A stretch of 64,000 nucleotides of DNA from an uncultured Collinsella sp. (GCA_902489665.1 CABUAT010000006.1:1-64000), one strand, 5' to 3'; counted from the stretch's first letter, positions 51,735-60,793 are shown. Notes: generated by a model from the sequence alone, not told the origin. Translations and numbers: made by a program.

Positions 51735-51964
51735 ATCTAGCTCCCTTGCCTGGGTTACGTTTTATTCGGTTCACGATACCGCTACCCTGCACCCCTCTCA
51801 ACCCATCCCCAAGGTAGGTTATGGGACAAATTGATCAGGGGTATTTCTCTCAAGCCTTGGGCATTTGCTCGATAGATAAAAACGAGGCATACATGAAGCT
51901 CTCGATGATTACATGCCCCGTCACGGGTACCATAGGCGGGTACACCGTGACCAAGGAGACAACG

Positions 51965-52411
51965 ATGAAGCAAATCGATACGGCCCAGCTCGACATCACC
52001 GCCTGTCAGGCTCAAGCTGCCGAATATCACGCCCGTGGCTTTAACTGCGCCCAAGCCGTCGCCTGCACGCTCGCGCCCGCCGTCGGGCTCGACCCCCAGG
52101 TCGCCTTTACCCTCACCGAGGGCTTTGGCGCCGGCATGGGCGGCATGACCGAAACCTGCGGCGCCATCTCGGGCGCCGTGGCCATCATGGGCTTTGTAAT
52201 GAGCGACGGCATGGAAAACCCCAAGACCAAGGGCCAGACCTACAAGCTGTCGCGCGAAATCGCCAAGCGCTTTGGCGAGAAGAACACGACGACCGTCTGT
52301 GGCACGCTCAAGGGCATCGGATCGGACAAGGGTCCGCTCCGCAGCTGCCCCGGCTGCATCGACGATGCCGTCGAGATCGCCTGCGATGTGCTAAAGCAGC
52401 TCGCCGAGTAA
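51965..52411 (+). CDS. C_GCAxxG_C_C family redox protein
   Basis: 148 aa. The family signature is split: FNCAQAV early, ETCGAISGAVAIMG in the middle (matching GCAxxG-type), VCGTLKG and RSCPGCIDDA near the C-terminus. Five conserved cysteines suggest an Fe-S or redox-active site; function unknown. AAGGAGA precedes the start at 51965. Upstream bases 51927-51958 contain an imperfect inverted repeat GTCACGG...CCGTGAC that may be an operator. Confidence 0.82.
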   Translation: MKQIDTAQLDITACQAQAAEYHARGFNCAQAVACTLAPAVGLDPQVAFTLTEGFGAGMGGMTETCGAISGAVAIMGFVMSDGMENPKTKGQTYKLSREIAKRFGEKNTTTVCGTLKGIGSDKGPLRSCPGCIDDAVEIACDVLKQLAE

Positions 52412-52428
52412 ACGGCGGCAACATAAAT

Positions 52429-52475
52429 CGACGGCCGGCGCGCTTGGAATCAATCCAAAAGCACGCCGGCCGTCG
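52429..52475. terminator. Bidirectional hairpin between convergent genes
   Basis: 12-bp CGACGGCCGGCG/CGCCGGCCGTCG outer stem plus inner TTGGA/TCCAA. It sits in the 67-base gap between the C_GCAxxG gene and yigZ, which converge. T-tracts are poor. Confidence 0.6.
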
Positions 52476-52478
52476 CCG

Positions 52479-53117
52479 TTAGAACTCGGCAAATTCGGGA
52501 GCGCCGACCTCAATCTCCTCACGCCCCGCCATAAGCTCGCGCATCTTAGCGCAAAACGGCTCCTGCTCCCCCGCCTTAAACACCAAATGAAGTGTCACGG
52601 CGTCCGCGTAATCGGTATCCGAAACCTTGGCACCCGAATCCTGCGCCAAGCGAAGCACCTGCTCGTACTGCGGATAGGCCACATGCACGTCAACCGGCAC
52701 GACGCTCGTCATCTCGACAATCTGCCTGGCCTCCTGAGCAGCTGCCACCGCCGCCTGCGTCGCGGCGGTATAGGCGCGCACCAAGCCGCCGGGCCCCAGC
52801 AGCGTACCGCCAAAATAGCGCGTCACCACGCAGCAAACATTTTTGAGCTCCGCGCCGCGCAACACCTCGAGCGTCGGCATGCCGCTCGTGCGGCTCGGCT
52901 CACCGTCATCGCTCTGGCGCTCGCGTCCATCGACCAAAATCCACGCGGGAACATTGTGTCGAGCGTCGTAATGACGCTTGCGAACCATCTCGATAAAGGC
53001 ATTCGCCTCATCCTCGGACTCAATATGGACCAGCTGGGCAATAAACCGGCTCTTGCGGTCCACAAACTCGCCCGAAACCTCAATATTCGATTGCAGAGTA
53101 AAATAGCTGTCCAACAA
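52479..53117 (-). CDS. yigZ: YigZ/IMPACT family protein
   Basis: 212 aa. N-terminal UPF0029/IMPACT fold (DRKSRFIAQLVHI, ARHNVPAWIL, DDGEPSRTSGMPTLEVLRG, VVTRYFGGTLLGPGGLVRAY) and a C-terminal DUF1949 domain. Exact role unknown; relatives interact with the translation machinery. A structured element and rnpB lie upstream. Confidence 0.9.
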   Translation of the reverse strand: MLDSYFTLQSNIEVSGEFVDRKSRFIAQLVHIESEDEANAFIEMVRKRHYDARHNVPAWILVDGRERQSDDGEPSRTSGMPTLEVLRGAELKNVCCVVTRYFGGTLLGPGGLVRAYTAATQAAVAAAQEARQIVEMTSVVPVDVHVAYPQYEQVLRLAQDSGAKVSDTDYADAVTLHLVFKAGEQEPFCAKMRELMAGREEIEVGAPEFAEF

Positions 53118-53226
53118 AGCCCCTCAACAACAAGCAAAGCAACAAACAGCCTCAATAATACGGCAAAGACCGTACCGTTAATCCCGGTAAATAGAACGGC
53201 AACACCGATGATTCCGTAAACGAAAG

Positions 53227-53331
53227 CGAGAACCCGTCAGCGCGAGCAAGGTGCCTTGAAAGACGAGGGCATTGACCTTATGGTCATGCCCGAAGGCTTG
53301 AAAGGCAGATTGCCGCGCTGACGGGTTCGCA
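53227..53331 (-). repeat. Structured intergenic element, copy 3 of 3
   Basis: Outer 14-bp stem AACCCGTCAGCGCG/CGCGCTGACGGGTT, then GCAA/TTGC, TGCC/GGCA and a central GGGCATTGACC-TTAT-GGTCATGCCC hairpin. The core between stems on the minus strand (TTTCAAGCCTTC...TCGTCTTTC) resembles TTCAAACCGTCG...CTCCTCTTT of copies 1 and 2. Located directly 3' of rnpB on the minus strand. Confidence 0.68.
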
Positions 53332-53342
53332 GCGTCAACAAA

Positions 53343-53709
53343 GTGCTGAGTGGGCCTATAAGCCGGGTTCTGTCGTGAACGGTCATTTATCTTGTCTGCA
53401 CGTTACCGTGCAGTTCCACGCACGCTACCCGAACGCGGACCGGGCCGGCCCATAGCGTTCCTATTCGCGCTTGCTCCGGATGGGGCTTGCCAAGCCGCCG
53501 TGTTACCACGACGCTGGTGGTCTCTTACACCACCGTTTCAGCTTTTCCCTTTACGCCTTGCGGCGCAGGTGGGAGTCTTCTTTTCTGCGGCGCTTTCCGT
53601 CGGATCACTCCGCCCGGCCGTTAGCCGGCATCCCGCCCTCTGGAGCCCGGACTTTCCTCACGCGTACTGCAAGCAGCACATCGCGCGACCGTCTGGCCCA
53701 CTCAGCAGT
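53343..53709 (-). ncRNA. rnpB: RNase P RNA, bacterial type A
   Basis: About 367 nt. Both ends form P1 (GCTGAGTGGGCC with GGCCCACTCAGC). The 5' part reads GGCCAGACGGTCGCGCG, the GAGGAAAGTCCGGGCTCC core is present, and the 3' part has GACAGAACCCGGCTTAT, all diagnostic of RNase P RNA. The catalytic subunit trims tRNA 5' leaders. Ends are approximate. Confidence 0.95.
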
Positions 53710-54029
53710 GCAAGAGTGTAACACACCGTTGCCGCAGGCAATGGCACAACGCAAACGCTCGACACGATAAACCAAGAACCGCCATGCGCTACAATGGTCC
53801 TGTCGATGGGCAACGTCGTCAGTCGAGACGCGACCGCGCTCCGCACCCCTCCGTCTACTCGGTGTGTTCCCGCCTCCTCCCCGAGGCGGGATGTCGGCAT
53901 TTTTCATGCACTGACAACCCAATAGCCTGTGGACAGCCCGGGCTGCATCGCGCACCTTGGCAGCAAATGCAAAAAAGGGACCCGTCCATTGCGGACGGAT
54001 CCCTTAAAACAAGTGATCGTCAAACCGAT
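53710..54029. other. Intergenic region rnpB / rpsA
   Basis: No credible gene. It contains a likely rnpB promoter (TACACT about 12 bases before rnpB), a CCCGCCTC/GAGGCGGG hairpin at 53869-53890, and the rpsA terminator. Confidence 0.5.
53971..54005 (-). terminator. Terminator of rpsA
   Basis: AAGGGATCCGTCC/GGACGGGTCCCTT stem with one GT pair, 5-nt loop, then TTTT on the minus strand, 25 bases past the rpsA stop. Confidence 0.9.
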
Positions 54030-55196
54030 TTACTCGGCGTCGGTCTCCTCGTCCTTCTTCTCGGAAGGCAGCGGGGTAACCTCGATCTCGACGCCCAGAG
54101 TCTCAGCAGCGGACTTCATGGACAGGGAGATACGACGACGGTCGAGGTCGATCTCCATGACCTTGACCTGAACCTTGTCGCCCACGTGGGTGACCTGAGA
54201 AGGCTGATCGACGTGCTTGTTGGCCATCTCGGAGATGTGCACCAGGCCCTCGATGCCCTCGCCCAAGTCGACGAAAGCGCCGAACGGGACAAGCTTGGTC
54301 ACAGTGCCCTCGACGATAGCGCCGACGGGGTACTTCTTGACCAGTGCGCGCCACGGATCCTCGGTGGTCTGCTTGAGACCCAGGGAGATGCGCTCGCGGT
54401 TGAGATCGACGTCGAGAACCTCGACCTCGACCTCCTGGCCGACCTTGACAACCTCGGAAGGATGGTTGACGTGGTTCCAGGAGAGCTCGGAGATGTGGAT
54501 GAGGCCGTCGATACCGCCGAGGTCGACGAAGGCGCCGAAGTCGACGATGGAGGAAACAGTGCCCTGGAGACGCATGCCAGACTTGAGCTTAGACAGAATC
54601 TCGGAGCGCTCGGCCTTACGGGACTCCTCGAGCACGACGCGACGGGAGAGGACGACGTTGTTGCGGTTGCGGTCCATCTCGATGACGCGGGCCTCGATGC
54701 GGGTGCCCATGTAGGAGGTGAGGTCCTTGACACGACGGAGGTCGACGAGGGAAGCGGGCAGGAAGCCACGCAGGCCGATGTCGAGGATCAGGCCGCCCTT
54801 GACAACCTCGATAACCTCGCCCTCGACGTTCTCGCCGGAGTTGAACTTCTCCTCGATGCGGTTCCAAGCACGCTCGTACTCGGCACGCTTCTTGGACAGG
54901 ACCAGACGACCGTCCTTGTCCTCCTTCTGGAGAACCAGAGCCTCGATGGGGTCACCGAGTGCAACGATGTCTGCAGGGTTAGCGTCCTTGCGGATGGACA
55001 GCTCGCGGACCGGAATAACGCCCTCGGACTTGAATCCGATGTCAACGAGCACCTCGTCATGCTCGATCTTAACGACAGTGCCGTTAACGAGATCGCCCTC
55101 ATCAAAGTCGGTAATCGTACCGTCGATGAGGTTGTTCATCTCCTCCTCATTGACATCGTCAAGAGAGAAAATGGACGAGTTCTGAATCTCACTCAA
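54030..55196 (-). CDS. rpsA: 30S ribosomal protein S1
   Basis: 388 aa with four S1 RNA-binding repeats (starting near residues 35, 120, 208 and 293), the short form common in Gram-positive bacteria; E. coli S1 has six. Repeats 3 and 4 show the classic GAFVDLGGIDGLIHISELS and GAFVDLGEGIEGLVHISEM. The initiation codon is TTG at 55196, preceded by AAAGGGG at 7 bases; no ATG in frame lies nearby with family similarity. Helps bind mRNA to the ribosome. Confidence 0.94.
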   Translation of the reverse strand: MSEIQNSSIFSLDDVNEEEMNNLIDGTITDFDEGDLVNGTVVKIEHDEVLVDIGFKSEGVIPVRELSIRKDANPADIVALGDPIEALVLQKEDKDGRLVLSKKRAEYERAWNRIEEKFNSGENVEGEVIEVVKGGLILDIGLRGFLPASLVDLRRVKDLTSYMGTRIEARVIEMDRNRNNVVLSRRVVLEESRKAERSEILSKLKSGMRLQGTVSSIVDFGAFVDLGGIDGLIHISELSWNHVNHPSEVVKVGQEVEVEVLDVDLNRERISLGLKQTTEDPWRALVKKYPVGAIVEGTVTKLVPFGAFVDLGEGIEGLVHISEMANKHVDQPSQVTHVGDKVQVKVMEIDLDRRRISLSMKSAAETLGVEIEVTPLPSEKKDEETDAE

Positions 55197-55511
55197 AGGT
55201 GGACCCCTTTCGAACTACGGGGCCCCGATTGCTAGGACCTACAGAAGGGTGCGACAAGCACACAACGTTTAGGAACACTCGGGAGCCGACAGATACTAAT
55301 GTGACGCTTATGCAATCACGTTCGTATAGATTACGGGGAAATGAGTTCGATTTCAAGCGTGAACTGCGATTTTTTACTCGTGTGGAGACTTTTTCGTAAT
55401 CTTATGAACACACGTCTCCGCAACTTGACGATAACCAGCTAGGCATTCGGCTTTGGGGTAAAGTATCCGGAGCCAACGACTCTAGATCATATTTACGAGA
55501 AAGGTGCCCGC
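55197..55511. other. Divergent intergenic region rpsA / HAD phosphatase
   Basis: Carries the rpsA promoter (listed) and a 130-nt rpsA leader containing a GGGGCCCC palindrome. No gene seen. Confidence 0.5.
55328..55356 (-). promoter_or_regulatory. rpsA promoter
   Basis: Minus-strand TTGAAA (55351-55356), 17-base spacer, TAATCT (55328-55333), about 130 bases before the start codon. Confidence 0.7.
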
Positions 55512-56270
55512 GTGCTCAAAGCAGTCGTTTTCGATATGGACGAGACGCTTCTCAGCATCAACCTCAACGCGTTCATCCTTCGCTATTTTAAGGATGTCTC
55601 ATCGATGCTCGCGGATATCGGGCACCGCAGCCGCGGTGGCACGATGGCACGCCTCGGCACCATCCTGGTCGACCTCAACGCCAATCGCCGCAGCGGCACG
55701 GACAATCGCACCAATCTTGAGTTTTACCAAGAAGAGGTCGAGCGCCGATGCGGTATCTGCCTCTCCGACCCCATCATCTACGAGGCGTTTACCTACTACG
55801 ACCGCGAAGTCCTGCCGTACAAGAACGACGATGTCATCAACGCCCACGCCATGCCGGGCGCACACGCCGCGCTCCAGGCCGTACAGGACGCAGGGCTGCG
55901 TTGCGCGCTCTTTACCAACCCCAGCTTTCCCCAGGGGGCCATCGAGTGCCGCATGGGTTGGGGCGACCTGGCCGACGCTCCCCTTGAGCTCGTCACGCAC
56001 ATGGGAAACGCTACCCGCTGCAAGCCCGATGCCACCTACTATCTAGAACAGCTTGAGGTGATGGGGCTCGAGCCGCACGAGGTCCTTATGGTGGGCAACG
56101 ATCCCAAGCGCGACTTCCCCAGCCCTGCCTGCGGCATCCAAACCGCCTTTGTGGGCCAGGGCAAGCCCAGCCGAGCCACCTGGCGCGGAACCATGGAAGA
56201 CTTCGCCCGCGACTTTAACGCCGTAGTAGAAGCCTTCTACGAACACCAAATAGCCGACGAACTATCGTAG
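55512..56270 (+). CDS. HAD-family hydrolase (phosphatase)
   Basis: 252 aa. DxD motif in VVFDMDETLL, the second-motif region RCALFTNPSF, and VGNDPKRDF closing the metal site. An inserted alpha-helical cap lies between residues 20 and 100. Substrate unknown. The start is GTG at 55512, following AAAGGTG. Convergent with cyuA, with palindrome copy 4 between. Confidence 0.85.
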   Translation: MLKAVVFDMDETLLSINLNAFILRYFKDVSSMLADIGHRSRGGTMARLGTILVDLNANRRSGTDNRTNLEFYQEEVERRCGICLSDPIIYEAFTYYDREVLPYKNDDVINAHAMPGAHAALQAVQDAGLRCALFTNPSFPQGAIECRMGWGDLADAPLELVTHMGNATRCKPDATYYLEQLEVMGLEPHEVLMVGNDPKRDFPSPACGIQTAFVGQGKPSRATWRGTMEDFARDFNAVVEAFYEHQIADELS

Positions 56271-56289
56271 GCGCCAGAACATCTAGCGC

Positions 56290-56356
56290 AGTTGCGGTGA
56301 GATAGTTCCTGTTTGCCCCTCACCCGGGTAATTTTAGGAACTATCTCACCGCAACT
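56290..56356. repeat. Long palindromic repeat, copy 4 of 4
   Basis: Perfect 21-bp arms AGTTGCGGTGAGATAG.../...CTATCTCACCGCAACT with a 25-nt loop. Relative to the other copies, one A to G change is matched by T to C on the opposite arm. Lies between convergent genes. Confidence 0.92.
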
Positions 56357-56362
56357 TAATAT

Positions 56363-57682
56363 CTAGCAGACCTGGGTTTTGCCGATCATGATGTTGAGGA
56401 TCTCGACGTCGGTGTCCTTCATGCCCACGCGGCCTACGTAGCCCATACTGGCGATCGTCTGCTCAACGGTATCTTGGATCAGGCCCTCGCCGGCGCGGAA
56501 GCCGCGGCCTTGCATGGCCATATCGTGGCCCAGAATCGCCGCATCGACGGCAGCCGAGATCTTGGCGGCACAGCTCGCCTTGGCGCCGTCGCACACGATG
56601 CCGCCCACGTTGCCAAGCGTATTCGAGACCGTCGCGCCAATCTGTTCGCGCGTGCCACCGCACAGCCAGGTAATCGCAGCGCCGGCGCCGCACGCAGCGC
56701 AAATAGCACCGCAAAACGCCGAGAGCGCACCAATATAGCTCTTGATATGCACGGCGATAAGATCGGACAGCATCACGGCGCGCACCAGGCGCTCGTGGTC
56801 GCAACGCAGGTACTCGGCATACTCCATGACGGGCAATGCGCAGGTAATGCCCTGATTGCCCGAGCCGCACACAATGGCGACCGGCAGCGCGCAACCGTTC
56901 ATGCGGGCGTCGGACCCGGCGGCCGCACGGGCACGGGCGCGGCAGGCGACGTCATCGGCACGAGCACCCAGCAGCGTACGGCCCACCTCGGCGCCCCAAG
57001 CGTGCGCGAGGCCCTCAGCACTGATCGCGCCATTCAGCTCAATCTGACGCTCAACGGCAGCGCGGGCGTCCTCAATGTCACCGTCCTCGATAAAGTCGAT
57101 GATGGCCTCGATCGACATGGGCGTGTCGGCGTTATCTGCCGCACGCTCGGCCACCACGCGCTCGGCGCAGGCGGCGCACTCCCCCGCTGACTTACCGCAT
57201 ACCGGAATACCGTCGAGCGTATGGCACGTGACATTAGTGTGGTGATCGGTAATCTCGACGACCGCGGTATGGCCCCCGGCCGTCGCAGTCACCTTGATGT
57301 AGAGGTTGGGCACACCCTCGACAAGCGACACATCGCAGTAGTCCGCATCGGCAAGCAGCTCGGCCACGCGGGCGCGGTCCGCGTCATCGACGCTCTCGAG
57401 CACCTCGAGCGCGCTCTTGGCGTCGCCGCCCACGGCACCCAGCACGGCCGCGGCCTCAATACCGTGCATACCGCCCGAGTTGGGCACGGTCACGCTCTTG
57501 ACGTTCTTGATGATGTTGCCCGAGCAGGCAACATCCATATGATCGGGTTCGCAACCGAGCGTCTGGCTCGCCAGCGCCGCTGCATAAGCAACGGCAATGG
57601 GCTCGGTGCAGCCGAGTGCACAAACAAGTTCGCGGTTCAAAACATCGCAAAACGCGGCATCACGAAGGGAATCGGCAGGCAT
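56363..57682 (-). CDS. cyuA: L-cysteine desulfidase / CyuA (YhaM, UPF0597) family
   Basis: 439 aa (E. coli YhaM/CyuA 436). Iron-sulfur-dependent cysteine breakdown to pyruvate, ammonia and sulfide. ALGCTEPIAVAYAAA, VPNSGGMHG, CGSGNQGITCALPV and the GNVGGIVCDGAKASCAAK region contain the conserved cysteines and substrate-binding residues of the serine dehydratase-like fold. It may supply sulfide for metY or other uses. Two direct repeats lie upstream. Confidence 0.88.
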   Translation of the reverse strand: MPADSLRDAAFCDVLNRELVCALGCTEPIAVAYAAALASQTLGCEPDHMDVACSGNIIKNVKSVTVPNSGGMHGIEAAAVLGAVGGDAKSALEVLESVDDADRARVAELLADADYCDVSLVEGVPNLYIKVTATAGGHTAVVEITDHHTNVTCHTLDGIPVCGKSAGECAACAERVVAERAADNADTPMSIEAIIDFIEDGDIEDARAAVERQIELNGAISAEGLAHAWGAEVGRTLLGARADDVACRARARAAAGSDARMNGCALPVAIVCGSGNQGITCALPVMEYAEYLRCDHERLVRAVMLSDLIAVHIKSYIGALSAFCGAICAACGAGAAITWLCGGTREQIGATVSNTLGNVGGIVCDGAKASCAAKISAAVDAAILGHDMAMQGRGFRAGEGLIQDTVEQTIASMGYVGRVGMKDTDVEILNIMIGKTQVC

Positions 57683-57780
57683 AGGTATCTCCTACTTGTA
57701 TAACGGGCTGGGCTCTCAATAATAATTAGCTCTTTTATTTGATAACAATGCATCAAAAACCGCAACCCAGGTTCCGGTAG

Positions 57781-57811
57781 ACGGCATTCAGGCGCAAACT
57801 GACGGCATTCA
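57781..57811. promoter_or_regulatory. Direct repeats ACGGCATTCA, 21 bases apart
   Basis: Two exact copies at 57781-57790 and 57802-57811, about two helical turns apart, 100 bases upstream of cyuA and 140 upstream of rpiB. Candidate operator; another pair AAGCGTTT lies at 57842 and 57865. Confidence 0.4.
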
Positions 57812-57953
57812 TTCATGAGAAACCGGTCTTGTTGCATGCTAAAGCGTTTGACCAAAAAACGCCCAAGCGTTTACACAAAAGTCGCGCTATCATGCAGTCG
57901 AACGCGGTAAAACCTTTAGCAATCTCGCCGCACAGACCAGAGAGGAACTATCC

Positions 57954-58421
57954 ATGAAGATCGGTATCGGTAACGACCACGCCGCCGTCGAGCTCAAGAA
58001 CATCATCTCCGAGCACCTGAAGGAGCGCGGCTGCGAGGTCGTGAACTTTGGCACCGACACCTCCGAGAGCTTTGACTACCCCATCGCCGGCTACAAGGTG
58101 GGTAAGGCCGTTGCCAACGGCGACGTCGATCTAGGCATCCTGATCTGTGGCACCGGCGTCGGTATCAGCCTGGCTGCCAACAAGGTCGAGGGCGTACGCG
58201 CCGTCGTGTGCTCCGAGCCCTTCAGCGCCAAGCTCTCCCGCATGCACAACAATACCAACGTGCTCGCTTTTGGCGCCCGCGTCGTGGGCTCCGAGCTCGC
58301 CAAGATGATCGTCGACGAGTGGCTCGACGCCGAGTTTGAGGGCGGTCGTCACGAGCGTCGCGTTAACCTCCTCAACGAGATCGATCACACGCGCGCCCTT
58401 AAGATCGTCGACGAAGCCTAA
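57954..58421 (+). CDS. rpiB: Ribose 5-phosphate isomerase B
   Basis: 155 aa, RpiB/LacAB family. Interconverts ribose 5-phosphate and ribulose 5-phosphate. GNDHAAVELK at the N-terminus, GILICGTGVGIS with the catalytic Cys, and MHNNTNVLAFGARV. GAGAGGAAC upstream gives the start. Terminator follows. Confidence 0.93.
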   Translation: MKIGIGNDHAAVELKNIISEHLKERGCEVVNFGTDTSESFDYPIAGYKVGKAVANGDVDLGILICGTGVGISLAANKVEGVRAVVCSEPFSAKLSRMHNNTNVLAFGARVVGSELAKMIVDEWLDAEFEGGRHERRVNLLNEIDHTRALKIVDEA

Positions 58422-58445
58422 ACTATTCAGTGCCACAAGCTAACA

Positions 58446-58492
58446 GCAGGGGCCCGCTCGGAACACATGTCCGAGCGGGCCCCTGCATAGAT
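58446..58492 (+). terminator. Terminator of rpiB
   Basis: Perfect 17-bp stem GCAGGGGCCCGCTCGGA with its complement, 7-nt loop, then ATAGATTTT. Confidence 0.85.
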
Positions 58493-58500
58493 TTTGGAAT

Positions 58501-58534
58501 AAAAGGGCGCCGCGGATGGAGTTCCGCGGCGCCC
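58501..58534 (-). terminator. Terminator of ndk
   Basis: GGGCGCCGCGGA with TCCGCGGCGCCC, followed on the minus strand by TTTTATT, 40 bases after the ndk stop. Confidence 0.85.
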
Positions 58535-58572
58535 AAGCCACACGCTAACAGCTTTAAGGAGTCAAAGCTGGT

Positions 58573-58977
58573 TTAGCCAAAGAAGCGCTTGATCTCAATC
58601 TCGGCGTTCTCCAGGCAGTCGGAGCCGTGGATCACGTTGGCGTTGACATCGACGGCAAAGTCGCCGCGGATGGTACCAGGAGCAGCCTCAAGCGGGTTGG
58701 TAGCGCCCATGAGGGTGCGCATCTTAGCAACAGCGGAGAGACCGGAAACGACCATCTTGACGACCGGACCGCTCGTCATAAAGTCGCAGAGACCGCCAAA
58801 GAAGGGCTTGTCGGCCAGATGGGCGTAGTGCTCCTCGACGGTAGCGCGCTCGAGCGTGGTCATCTCCATGCGCTCGATGACAAGGCCGCTGCGCTCAATG
58901 CGAGCAACGATCTCGCCGATCTTGCGGTCGCGCACGGCGTCGGGCTTAATCATGATGAAGGTCTTCTCGATAGCCAT
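58573..58977 (-). CDS. ndk: Nucleoside diphosphate kinase
   Basis: 134 aa, typical. Transfers phosphate among nucleoside di- and triphosphates through the His in NVIHGSDCLENAEIE. FIMIKPDAV is the N-terminal signature. Preceded by AAAGG. Its own promoter and terminator make it monocistronic. Confidence 0.95.
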   Translation of the reverse strand: MAIEKTFIMIKPDAVRDRKIGEIVARIERSGLVIERMEMTTLERATVEEHYAHLADKPFFGGLCDFMTSGPVVKMVVSGLSAVAKMRTLMGATNPLEAAPGTIRGDFAVDVNANVIHGSDCLENAEIEIKRFFG

Positions 58978-59041
58978 AAAAGTAGCCTTTCAAGTAGGTT
59001 CGCGCGTGCCCAAGTCCCATTCCGGCACCCGCCTGGACTGC

Positions 59042-59070
59042 ATCGTAACAGAGTTTTAGCTGCAGTTAAA
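59042..59070 (-). promoter_or_regulatory. ndk promoter
   Basis: TTTAAC (59065-59070), 17-base spacer, TACGAT (59042-59047) on the minus strand, 65 bases before the start codon. Confidence 0.65.
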
Positions 59071-59278
59071 CAAAAAGCTGTTTATTGAAACGTTGCAATT
59101 TATTAAAGCGCTCCATATGTGTCACTTCTGTTTCGAAGCCCGATTAGAGTACCATCCGACCGCCCATCAACCGCGCCGAACAGAGCAGGCGGTCGGTTGC
59201 CGCCCGCGAACGTATCCCCTTCACAACCTGCCCAAAGGTCCTACAGAAGTTCTCGACAAGCCCCTCCCCCATAGCAAC

Positions 59279-59311
59279 AAAATACGGGCTCCCACATCAG
59301 CAGGCGCCCGT
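59279..59311 (-). terminator. Terminator of argH
   Basis: ACGGGC/GCCCGT stem with 16-nt loop followed by ATTTTGTT on the minus strand, 50 bases past the argH stop. Confidence 0.65.
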
Positions 59312-59362
59312 AAAGCGAAAACGATTTATCAATACATGGCCAAAACGGCTTCAGCAAAACCT

Positions 59363-60793
59363 CTACTTTGCCCCGTGACCCATCTCGACGACCTTGGTCA
59401 GCGATCCAAACACGCCCTCGTCAGCCACGAGCTGTGCCTCGGCACGCTGCAACTGCACGGCAACGGCGGCAGGAGCGGTGCCGCCCTCGGTCGTGCGCGC
59501 GGCGACAATCGACGGGATATCGAGCGCCTCGGTAATGTCGCGCACAAAGAGCGGGCTTGCCTCCTGGAACACCTCAAACGGCAGGTCCTCAAGATTGCAG
59601 CCGCGCTTCTCGCACATCAGGACCAGATGGCCCACCACGGCATGTGCCTCGCGGAACGGCAGGCCACGCTTGGCCAGGTAATCGGCAACATCGGTGGCGG
59701 CAAGGTGCCCCACGCCGCACTCGCGCGCCATGGCATCCTCGTTGACGGTCCAAGTCGAAATCATTCCGGCCATAACGGACAGGCACTGCATGAGCGTATG
59801 GGCGGTATCGAGCGCGCCCTCCTTGTCCTCCTGCAAGTCCTTGTTATAAGCAAGCGGCAGGCCCTTCATGGTTACCAGCAGCTGCACCAGGTTGCCGTAC
59901 ACGCGACCGCTCTTGCCGCGGATAAGCTCGGCAAAGTCGGGGTTCTTCTTCTGCGGCATGATGGACGAGCCAGTGGAGTACGAGTCGGAAAGCGTGATAA
60001 AGCCAAATTCGGAGCTCGACCACAGTACGATCTCCTCGGAAAGACGCGACAGGTGCATCGCCATGACGGATCCGGCGTAATGCAGATCGAGCAGAAAATC
60101 ACGGTCGGAAACGGCATCGAGCGAGTTGGGGATCACGCCCGCAAAGCCAAGTTCGGCAGCCGTCATCTGGCGATCGAGCGGATAGCTCGTACCGGCAAGC
60201 GCAGCGGCACCCAGCGGGCAGTTGTCGGCAGCATCAAAGGCGGCCTTCAAACGCGTAAAGTCGCGCGCGAACATCCAGGAATACGCCAGCAGGTGATGCG
60301 ACAGCAGCACGGGCTGAGCATGTTGCATGTGCGTGTAGCCCGGCAGAATCACCTTGTCGTACTTCTTGGCCGCATCCACCAGCACATGGCGCAGCTCAAG
60401 ATTGGCCTCCATGAGCTCCTTGGCCAGCGCCTTGACGCCCAGGCGCGTATCGGTCGCCACCTGGTCGTTGCGCGAACGCCCAGTATGCAAGCGCTTGCCA
60501 GCCTCGCCGATGCGACGCGTCAGCTCGCTCTCGATGGACATATGAATGTCCTCATCGTTGATGTCGAAGGTAAAGTTGCCGGCATCGATATCCTGTTCGA
60601 TTCCGGTCAGGCCCTTGGCAATCGCCTGCTCGTCCTCGGCACTGATGATGCCCTGGGCGGCCAACATCTTGGCATGCGCCTTAGAGCCGGCGATATCCTG
60701 CTTATAGAGATGTTTGTCGACCGGCAGCGACGCGCCAAACTCCTGCGTGACCTCGGCCACGCCCGCCTCAAAACGACCGCCCCAAAGAGCCAT
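59363..60793 (-). CDS. argH: Argininosuccinate lyase
   Basis: 476 aa. Last step of arginine synthesis, splitting argininosuccinate. The family signature GSSIMPQKKNPD contains the catalytic Ser; HTGRSRNDQVATDTRL and GYTHMQHAQP are also present. Start 60793 follows AAGGAG. argG lies upstream in the same direction, but 520 bases and a hairpin separate them. Confidence 0.95.
   Translation of the reverse strand: MALWGGRFEAGVAEVTQEFGASLPVDKHLYKQDIAGSKAHAKMLAAQGIISAEDEQAIAKGLTGIEQDIDAGNFTFDINDEDIHMSIESELTRRIGEAGKRLHTGRSRNDQVATDTRLGVKALAKELMEANLELRHVLVDAAKKYDKVILPGYTHMQHAQPVLLSHHLLAYSWMFARDFTRLKAAFDAADNCPLGAAALAGTSYPLDRQMTAAELGFAGVIPNSLDAVSDRDFLLDLHYAGSVMAMHLSRLSEEIVLWSSSEFGFITLSDSYSTGSSIMPQKKNPDFAELIRGKSGRVYGNLVQLLVTMKGLPLAYNKDLQEDKEGALDTAHTLMQCLSVMAGMISTWTVNEDAMARECGVGHLAATDVADYLAKRGLPFREAHAVVGHLVLMCEKRGCNLEDLPFEVFQEASPLFVRDITEALDIPSIVAARTTEGGTAPAAVAVQLQRAEAQLVADEGVFGSLTKVVEMGHGAK

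Larger units (their letters stand above)
58978..59362. other. Intergenic region between ndk and argH
   Basis: Holds the ndk promoter and the argH terminator; no gene with codon bias or ribosome site seen. Confidence 0.55.
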
